Under the pieces are notes generated by a model. That model was not told the origin of the DNA and ran no database searches. It worked only from the letters and a program-made list of their open reading frames with translations. From positions 1 through 9,153 of the forward strand of contig CALKYG010000045.1 of NCBI GenBank assembly GCA_938003575.1: a DNA stretch of 9,153 nucleotides, in the 5' to 3' direction. Each line of letters starts with the position of its first letter. Within the stretch, counting starts at the first letter, position 1. Position numbers and translations under genes: made by a program. Source of the DNA: an uncultured Alphaproteobacteria bacterium. Lineage in GTDB: Bacteria; Pseudomonadota; Alphaproteobacteria; Caulobacterales; Parvularculaceae. This document shows, in pieces, positions 1-4,236 of the stretch.

Positions 1-47
1 CGGCCGGCAAAGCGCTTCCCTAATTCTTTGAAACTATTGTCGTTTGA

Positions 48-66
48 TGGTGCCCAGGGGCGGAAT
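48..66 (-). other. tRNA-Phe 3'-end relic (putative attachment-site scar)
   Basis: Read on the minus strand, this stretch is ATTCCGCCCCTGGGCACCA. It matches my recollection of the 3' end of alphaproteobacterial tRNA-Phe: part of the T loop, the CCGCC T-stem strand, the CCTGGGC acceptor strand, discriminator A and CCA. The rest of the tRNA is absent, because the sequence on the 5' side no longer fits a T arm. A 3' tRNA end without its body is typical of integration scars. At 19 bases the match is short, so chance or a different tRNA cannot be excluded. Confidence 0.4.
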
Positions 67-101
67 ACAGAAATTGCCATAAAACAAATAGTTACACAAA
101 A

Positions 102-156
102 GTGGGACAGCTTTGTTTAGTGATGACCTTCGGACTTTTCCGTAACGTTGTCCCAC
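102..156. repeat. 8-bp inverted repeat with long spacer
   Basis: GTGGGACA at 102-109 is the exact reverse complement of TGTCCCAC at 149-156, with a 39-base spacer. It lies between the tRNA-Phe and tRNA-Gly relics. No coding sequence is recognised here. It could be arm-type or terminal sequence of a lost integrative element, but nothing beyond the repeat supports that. Confidence 0.3.
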
Positions 157-236
157 CGTTTTCCGTTGCGCCCACGCCTTTCAAGATGCGCTGCTCCGGG
201 AACTGGTCGCAGCTATCGAATTGGAGTCGCCGTTGA

Positions 237-279
237 CTTCCAACTGATGATGCGGGTTCGATTCCCGCTACCCGCTCCA
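237..279 (+). pseudogene. tRNA-Gly(UCC) 3' half, attachment-site relic
   Basis: The fragment starts at the anticodon loop CTTCCAA (anticodon TCC at 239-241). It continues through a variable region, a perfect T arm (GCGGG at 252-256 paired with CCCGC at 264-268 around TTCGATT), the acceptor strand TACCCGC, discriminator T and CCA at 277-279. This is the 3' half of a tRNA-Gly. No D arm or 5' acceptor strand GCGGGTA lies upstream, and the bases before the loop do not form a proper anticodon stem with those after it, so it is not a functional tRNA. Half-tRNAs that break at the anticodon loop are the usual product of tyrosine-recombinase integration. The intact tRNA would be expected at the other end of the element, to the left of the window. 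The minus strand encodes an open frame beginning ERVAGIEPAS, a familiar spurious peptide from antisense tRNA. Confidence 0.75.
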
Positions 280-300
280 AGAATTTAGAGCGTCGCGCCT

Positions 301-435
301 TTATTTGTACTCATTTCCTTCGGCGGCGAAGTGGTTTCTGCATTCCGCTGGCGAGTTGAGATAGCAGATGTTTCCGATGGCGCGCCAGAGATCGTCGATG
401 GTTCTGGCTTGCGTGGCGCGCAGATGGGCCCGACG
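301..435 (-). pseudogene. IS630-family transposase, C-terminal remnant
   Basis: The minus-strand frame ending in TAA at 301-303 encodes a tail with RAHLRATQARTIDDLWRAIG followed by a segment containing SPAECRNHFAA. I recognise this as the C-terminus of IS630/Tc1-mariner-type DDE transposases, the segment after the last catalytic residue where KAHLR...RT...W.AIG...F.P.EC.N.F is conserved. Only about 44 residues remain of a protein of roughly 330-350, so it is inactive. The frame stays open upstream to about 600, but residues before the RRAHLR point do not resemble a transposase, so I place a rearrangement junction near 435. No terminal inverted repeat or TA duplication could be assigned. Confidence 0.7.
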
Positions 436-586
436 GCAGCAGTGCTCTTTTGAAGCTGAAACCGGGCCTACATGAAACCGCGATAGCATCAACGCATCGG
501 CGCTGACGGGGCGACCCTTGAACAGCGCCGCCGCCACATCCGGCGTCGTGGTATCGAGCAGCGCCTCGACCGCCCCGATCAGGAAC

Positions 587-694
587 TCATAATGCGCCAC
601 GAGCCGGCCCGGCCACGGCCGCCCGGCGCGCGCCGCCCCTCTCTACAGACCGGAAGATCCGACGATAAAGGTAAGGCGAAAAAGTCATACCCAT
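587..694 (-). CDS. Possible small ORF, 35 aa, unrecognised
   Basis: An ATG at 694 is preceded by a good Shine-Dalgarno GGGAGG (minus strand, 706-701) six bases upstream. The frame runs 35 codons to a TGA at 587. The product starts MGMTFSPYLYRRIFRS and then becomes Arg/Ala/Gly-rich. I recognise no family. It could be the surviving 5' end of a truncated gene, since the GC-rich part after about 660 looks different in character from the start. A palindrome sits just upstream of the Shine-Dalgarno. The longer open frame that begins at 787 runs through the antisense of the tRNA-fMet relic and is an artefact. Confidence 0.25.
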   Translation of the reverse strand: MGMTFSPYLYRRIFRSVERGGARRAAVAGPARGAL

Positions 695-712
695 GATCCA
701 CCTCCCATCAGG

Positions 713-728
713 GCGAATCACCATTCGC
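713..728. promoter_or_regulatory. Perfect 16-bp palindrome, operator-like
   Basis: GCGAAT at 713-718 and ATTCGC at 723-728 are exact inverted repeats separated by CACC. On the minus strand this lies six bases upstream of the GGGAGG Shine-Dalgarno of the small ORF starting at 694. Its placement suits a repressor site or a leader hairpin. It is also close to the tRNA-fMet scar (746) and could be a recombinase-binding element. The function is inferred from position only. Confidence 0.3.
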
Positions 729-745
729 AGCAAAATGAATTCCGA

Positions 746-790
746 CTCATAACCTGAAGGTCGTTGGTTCAAATCCAGCCCCCGCACCCA
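746..790 (+). pseudogene. Initiator tRNA-fMet 3' half, attachment-site relic
   Basis: The fragment begins exactly at the anticodon loop CTCATAA (anticodon CAT at 748-750). It continues with CCTGA, AGGTC, a T arm with GTTGG paired to CCAGC (775-779) around TTCAAAT, the acceptor strand CCCCGCA and a CCA end at 788-790. The CCCCGCA strand would leave the C1-A72 mismatch that marks bacterial initiator tRNAs. The 5' half (CGCGGGG, D arm) is missing, and the bases just before the loop fail to pair as an anticodon stem. Discriminator position 73 reads C where I would expect A. Like the tRNA-Gly relic it breaks at the anticodon loop and reads in the same direction, fitting a displaced att half-site whose element lay to its left. 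Its antisense encodes RGLDLNQRPSGYE, a well-known spurious peptide. Confidence 0.8.
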
Positions 791-895
791 ACTTTTTTCA
801 ATATAATCAACAGGTTGCGAACTGTCTGATTTATCCGAAGACAGAGCAATTTCTCGCCAGCTACCAAATAGCTACAAATCAGCGGAACCTCCTAT

Positions 896-906
896 CTCCA
901 GATTGT
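896..906. repeat. 11-bp direct repeat, left copy
   Basis: CTCCAGATTGT here is repeated exactly at 1643-1653 in the same orientation. Each copy is preceded by CCTCCT (888-893 here, 1631-1636 at the other copy). On the minus strand, the repeat plus the purine-rich AGGAGG is what lies upstream of orfA. This copy may be the leader end of a second, deleted IS of the same kind. Confidence 0.5.
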
Positions 907-944
907 CCTGAGATCGTAATCATCTGACAGTTTTGGTTCGTGAG

Positions 945-1358
945 GCCGGCGCGCGTTCTGTCCGCGACGAAGTCATAGGCCCAGACATGATTGCGGCGCT
1001 CCGGCCGCAGGCGAATGCACGAGCCGTCATTCAGCCATAAACGCCCGCGCTTCGGGTGTTTCGACGGTACTTTCAGGCCCTCGCGCCGCCAGATCCGCGC
1101 AACGCGCTTATGGTTCACCCGCCAGCCGTCGCCCTTGAGGAGCGCCGTGATCCGCCGATAGCCGTAGCGCCCGAACCGCGTCGCCAGACCGATAATCGCC
1201 TGCGTCAGCGCGTCTTCATCGTCGGCCCTCTTCGGCGCGCGCCATTGCGTCGAGCGATGCTGACCCAGAACCCGGCAAGCCCGCCGCCGGGAGACGCCGA
1301 GCTTGCCGCGCGCATGATCAACAAACGCCCGACGGCGCGAGGGCCCTAGAAGTTTCCC
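945..1358 (-). pseudogene. IS3-family transposase OrfB, 3'-truncated
   Basis: The minus-strand frame entered by -1 slippage from orfA reads through VDHARGKLGVSRRRACRVLG, a segment with GLATRFGRYGYRRITALLK (the HTH_21 region), WRVNHKRVARIWRREGLKVP and then RLWLNDGSCIRLRPERRNHV, ending with WAYDFVADRTRAG near 945. The Asp of YDFV is the first residue of the DDE triad in this rve-type integrase core. After that the reading frame continues to TGA at 879 with unrelated residues. About 140 residues of conserved sequence have been cut off, including the remaining two catalytic acids. It has no independent start with a convincing Shine-Dalgarno, as is normal for OrfB made as an OrfAB fusion. Confidence 0.85.
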
Positions 1359-1624
1359 GAGGCGGCCTCAGCGAGGATCATCTTGTCGAGCGTCAGATCG
1401 GCGACGGCTTTGTTCAACCGGGCGTTCTCGGCCTCAAGTTCTTTCAGACGGCGCGCCTGATCGACGCCCATCCCGCCATACTCTTTCCGCCAACGGTAGT
1501 AGGTGACGCGCTGAACCCCAAGCCGCCGCACGACTTCGCCGACCGAGACGCCTCCAGCCAGCCAGACCTCGGCCGACCGCAATTTGCCAATGATATCCTC
1601 AGGCGAATAACGCTTCTTCGCCAT
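1346..1624 (-). CDS. IS3-family transposase OrfA
   Basis: This 92-residue protein begins MAKKRYSPEDIIGKLRSAEV. It has the HTH_Tnp_1 fold of IS3 OrfA proteins: helix-turn-helix around VSVGEVVRRLGVQRVTYYRW (about residues 26-45), then the YGGM junction and a leucine-zipper stretch (LKELEAENARLNKAVADLTL, about 60-79), ending EAASGNF. It binds the IS ends and forms the N-terminal part of the OrfAB transposase. The ATG at 1624 has an AAGGAGG Shine-Dalgarno six bases upstream. The gene is full length for its family, but its partner OrfB is truncated. By itself OrfA is usually a regulator of transposition, so any effect would be on related copies elsewhere. Confidence 0.9.
   Translation of the reverse strand: MAKKRYSPEDIIGKLRSAEVWLAGGVSVGEVVRRLGVQRVTYYRWRKEYGGMGVDQARRLKELEAENARLNKAVADLTLDKMILAEAASGNF
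1352..1358 (-). promoter_or_regulatory. GGGAAAC slippery heptamer for -1 frameshifting
   Basis: Read on the minus strand, the heptamer G GGA AAC is in the orfA reading phase, two codons before the orfA TAG at 1348-1346. A -1 slip re-pairs on GGG AAA and continues CTT CTA GGG CCC TCG, which is precisely the open frame of orfB. It fits the X XXY YYZ pattern used for transframe OrfAB transposase in IS3-type elements. The heptamer GGGAAAC is not the A-rich motif most often seen in bacteria. Frameshifting here is inferred from phase and position. Confidence 0.6.
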
Positions 1625-1642
1625 ACAAATCCTCCTTCTTCG

Positions 1643-1653
1643 CTCCAGATTGT
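1643..1653. repeat. 11-bp direct repeat, right copy
   Basis: CTCCAGATTGT matches 896-906 exactly and lies between the orfA Shine-Dalgarno and the first hydrolase-like bases. The two copies diverge completely right of this point (TGCTTCC here, CCTGAGA at the left copy). This marks a probable truncation junction of the IS at or just after 1653. Confidence 0.5.
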
Positions 1654-2672
1654 TGCTTCCATTCCGGCTGCGTTTGAAGGGGCAAGGTCACGGCGAAAAT
1701 CTCGCTGAAGGAATAAATCCGGTTGACGATCCGATTATCGTCTACTCCCTTTCGAAGACTTTCGCCGCTGTCGCCGTGATCGCCGCAATTGAAGATTCAG
1801 CGATATCCGGGCTCGATTATAACACCCTTGCCGGCTCCCTGATAAACAACGTTTCACCGCCGGTGAGCGCTGAAATGCGGCTGCGTCACCTTTTGTCGAT
1901 GACGAATGGCCAAGATTCGCCGATTTCCTACCCGACGAATGTTCTCAGCTGCATCAACCATCCGCTATTCGCTTTCGAAACATGCGGCAAAAACGTCTCC
2001 AACAAGGCGCAGGCCTACAATACTTAAACGTTGAATCTTTTCGATCGATATGCGCCGGGCGACGCGTTCAGCTACGGCGCTTTGCCATGGCAATATCTCG
2101 GACTGGCCGCGCTGAGGGCGGTGAACGCTTCCCTCTCTTCGAATCTGACCTTTACCGAGTTGTTCCGCCGCTATTTCGTTCCTGCTGCGCAGGATGAAGA
2201 TTGCGATTTCGACGACACGACGATTACGCCCGTCGGCAACAAGTGGGTCGCCGGCGGATTCTACACGACGCCGAAGGACGGCGCAGCGCTCGCCGAAATC
2301 TTGCGCACTGGAATGTGCGGCGATCATCAAGTGCTTTCGGCTTCAGCGCTGGAAACGATGCGATCGAATGTCGGCCTTGCGGCGATTTACGCGCAGTCAA
2401 ATCCAGACAACTCCGATCCGGCGCTCGATTACGGCATGGGATTGTGGATCAGCGATTCGAGGAATGCCGCTGGCGAGATCGTTTCGCCGGATGTGGCGGA
2501 GGACGATCTTTATCTCGGCATCGGCGCGGACGGAGCGGTGATTTTCTTTTTGCCGGGCGCCAATTGGTCGGCCTATCTGCACCTCAGCAAATCCCTGTCC
2601 TATCAGGATGCAGTCAATCTCGCGATCACCTTGGCGCCGCTGATCACAGACGCCCTGCAGAATCCGGATTGA
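1650..2672 (+). pseudogene. Serine hydrolase (beta-lactamase family), 5'-truncated with in-frame stop
   Basis: One continuous reading frame from about 1650 to TGA at 2670-2672 is interrupted by a single TAA at 2025-2027. Left of the stop are the catalytic S-x-x-K motif as YSLSKTFAA (Ser at 1746-1748, Lys three codons later) and the conserved MRLRHLLSMTNG helix region. Right of it is the second-motif region GDAFSYGALPWQ (Tyr at 2073-2075), and then a C-terminal half with VGNKWVAGGFYTTPKDGAAL and YGMGLWI, features of PF00144 esterases, D-alanyl carboxypeptidases and class C beta-lactamases. The third motif (K/H-x-G before the last strand) is not obvious. The region before SxxK is short for the family and lacks a signal peptide, so the 5' end is lost at the IS3 junction. 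CAA-to-TAA is a likely origin of the stop. The two halves stay in phase, so inactivation looks recent. Readthrough or a split product is possible but less likely. Confidence 0.75.
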
Positions 2673-2798
2673 CGAAGGATTTATCGAGCGTAGCGCGTCT
2701 CCGGCGGCGCGCCGAATTCGCCGATACAGCCGTAAGCCTCAATCCTTGGCCGGCTTCCGGAATTCAAAGGCAACCAGACCTCACCCGGCGCCCGCCAG

Positions 2799-3347
2799 TT
2801 AACCAAGTCGAACAATCGGTGTTTTGCGGTCCCAATTCTCGGCCCGGTCGCGCACGCCGGCGAAAAGCTCCTCGACCGGCGGTCCGATTTCGATCAGTTC
2901 TATCATCCCGTTGAGATCCTTACGCGTATCGACATAGGCGAACCTTAAACCGCCGACAGCGACAACTTCGCCGAAAAAGACGACATGACGGTCGTCTCGC
3001 GCAAAGCGGGCCACGTCCTCATCAAAAGTCTCGGTTGCGACTGCCCAGTGATGGAAGGTTCCAAGCCCGTTGGACGGCGCCGTGCCGTCGTAAACGGACG
3101 GAACGGCGTTATGCTTTTGGATCAGCTCAAAACACATGCCGCCGGAATAGGCGAGCGCGATAGAAACGTCGATGTCGGTCGGCTTTCCGAGATATGTCAT
3201 GTTGTCGGCGCGAAAATGGTCGAGAATGACCCATGGTCCGCAGCCAAGGCGCTTCGTCCAGCGAATCGCCGCCGCCTCGAGGTCATCGACGACATAGGCG
3301 ATCTGCATGATTTCGCCGAGCCGTTGCCCGAATTTGAGTTTTCTCAT
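2799..3347 (-). CDS. VOC family protein (glyoxalase/dioxygenase fold)
   Basis: This 182-residue protein of the vicinal oxygen chelate superfamily (Glyoxalase_4-like) has two beta-alpha-beta-beta-beta modules. The first is around QIAYVVDDLEAAAIRW (15-30) with DVSIALAYSGGMCFELIQKH (60-79). The second is around TFHHWAVAT (97-105) with RFAYVDT (135-141) and MIELIE (148-153). Expected metal ligands are Glu74, His99 or His100 and Glu150. The fourth position, often His, is Gln15. Members act as epimerases, lyases, isomerases or extradiol-type dioxygenases, and the reaction here cannot be told. The ATG at 3347 has GGAG seven bases upstream and lies 15 bases after the dehydrogenase stop, so the two are almost certainly co-transcribed. 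It is the last gene of the minus-strand set. No U-rich terminator is evident in 2673-2798, where it converges on the hydrolase pseudogene. Confidence 0.85.
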   Translation of the reverse strand: MRKLKFGQRLGEIMQIAYVVDDLEAAAIRWTKRLGCGPWVILDHFRADNMTYLGKPTDIDVSIALAYSGGMCFELIQKHNAVPSVYDGTAPSNGLGTFHHWAVATETFDEDVARFARDDRHVVFFGEVVAVGGLRFAYVDTRKDLNGMIELIEIGPPVEELFAGVRDRAENWDRKTPIVRLG

Positions 3348-3362
3348 TACCGCGCTCCGATG

Positions 3363-4145
3363 TTAGTTCGTAAGATTCATACCGCCATCGACTAGGAGCG
3401 CCGCCCCCGTCACATGCCTTGATTCATCTGACGCGAGATATACCGCGGCGAAAGCGATGTCCTCAGGCGTGCCGAATTCGCCGAACGGGATTCGCGAGAC
3501 CAGATCCGCAGCAATGTCCGTCTCCGAAACGCCCTCAGCCTTAGCCGTTTCGCGAATGAGGGCTGTGTGCATCGGCGTTTTGATTTGTCCGGGATGAATT
3601 GTGTTGCAGCGTATCCGGTCGCCCGCGTTGGCGCAATTCAACGCGACGGAGCGCGAAAAATGGTGAACGGCGGCTTTTCCGGCGCCGTAAGCGGCGATGA
3701 ACGGCGTCGGCGCCAGCGCCGCGATCGACGACAGGTTGATGATCGATCCGCCGTCTTCACGGCGCATCACGGGAATGGCGGCGCGGCAGCCGAAAAAGAC
3801 GCTATCAACATTCACCCGGAACAGGTTTCGCCAATCCTCCGCGGTTGCGCGCTCCAGTTGCGCGACGCTGATGTCGCCAGAAATTCCCGCATTGTTGACC
3901 AGAACGTCGAGGCCGCCGAACGACCGGACCGCCAGATCGACGATGTCCGTCCATTGCGATTCGTCAGATACGTCCTGACGGGCGAACAGCGCGCCGCAGC
4001 GTTTCGCCGCCAGCTCGCCCTTCTCCTGGTCAATGTCGGTCAGAAGAACCCGTGCGCCTTCGCGCGTGAACGCTGCGGCGATCGCAAGTCCGATCCCGCT
4101 CGCTCCCCCGGTCACGATGCATCGCTTTCCTGAAAGTCGCGCCAA
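3363..4145 (-). CDS. SDR family NAD(P)-dependent oxidoreductase
   Basis: This is a classical short-chain dehydrogenase of about 260 residues. With numbering from TTG at 4145, the Rossmann dinucleotide motif TGGASGIG is at 12-19, an Asp at the end of beta-2 (LLTDID, Asp37) favours NAD(H) over NADP(H), NNAG is at 84-87, and the catalytic tetrad is Asn112, Ser140, Tyr153 and Lys157 (YGAGK). HPG follows, and the protein ends with VTGAALLVDGGMNLTN. It resembles cyclic-alcohol and hydroxysteroid dehydrogenases, oxidising a secondary alcohol to a ketone or the reverse. The substrate is unknown. The frame is open five codons further to another TTG at 4160. I prefer 4145 because it yields the usual M-A-R-L-S-G-K-R opening and has GGAG six bases upstream. 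The stop of the TonB receptor lies 91 bases upstream with a strong hairpin between, and the VOC gene follows after 15 bases. Confidence 0.9.
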   Translation of the reverse strand: MARLSGKRCIVTGGASGIGLAIAAAFTREGARVLLTDIDQEKGELAAKRCGALFARQDVSDESQWTDIVDLAVRSFGGLDVLVNNAGISGDISVAQLERATAEDWRNLFRVNVDSVFFGCRAAIPVMRREDGGSIINLSSIAALAPTPFIAAYGAGKAAVHHFSRSVALNCANAGDRIRCNTIHPGQIKTPMHTALIRETAKAEGVSETDIAADLVSRIPFGEFGTPEDIAFAAVYLASDESRHVTGAALLVDGGMNLTN

Positions 4146-4188
4146 ACGCCGCTCCAGCAATAATTTTCTCGAATCCCGTCGAAAATAC

Positions 4189-4230
4189 GACGACCGCCGC
4201 GCAGGGAGGAAGGAGCGCGCGGCGGCCGTC
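4189..4230 (-). terminator. Intercistronic hairpin between receptor and dehydrogenase
   Basis: Positions 4189-4202 and 4217-4230 form a 14-bp stem around a 14-base loop. The one imperfect pair is A-C on the plus strand but a G-U wobble in minus-strand RNA, so the fold favours the minus transcript. It starts six bases after the TGA of the TonB receptor and is followed by GTATTTTC, a short U-rich tail. It could be a partial intrinsic terminator or a 3' RNA-stabilising stem that sets receptor expression above that of the two enzymes downstream. Confidence 0.6.
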
Positions 4231-4236
4231 TCCCGC

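Larger units (their letters stand above)
436..745. other. Unassigned scar between IS630 stub and tRNA-fMet half
   Basis: No gene can be recognised. On the minus strand, 436-600 is an open extension of the IS630 stub frame (start of open run GTG at 600) with the peptide AHYEFLIGAVEALLDTTTPD near its beginning. It resembles no family I can name. It may be the fused end of another broken gene. Positions 600-660 are very GC-rich and repetitive in GCCG-type units. This segment lies between two tRNA scars and is probably residual cargo of a deleted integrative element. Confidence 0.4.
879..1653 (-). mobile_element. IS3-family insertion sequence remnant
   Basis: The remnant contains an intact orfA (1624 to 1346), a slippery heptamer at the end of orfA, and an orfB that runs in the -1 frame and stops resembling the family near 945. 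The portion of orfB encoding the second Asp and Glu of the DDE triad and the distal IS end are gone, so the element cannot move by itself. The orfA-proximal boundary appears to be near 1653, where serine hydrolase sequence follows. I could not pair the two terminal inverted repeats. An 11-bp sequence near the two edges is in direct, not inverted, orientation. The element sits between the tRNA-fMet scar and the broken hydrolase gene and probably caused the 5' loss of the latter. Confidence 0.75.

Noticed and set aside
2201..2914. Plus-strand 237-residue open frame overlapping the hydrolase C-terminus
   Set aside because: It is out of phase with the recognisable hydrolase frame, extends over the convergent VOC gene, and has low-complexity Arg-rich composition without a ribosome binding site.
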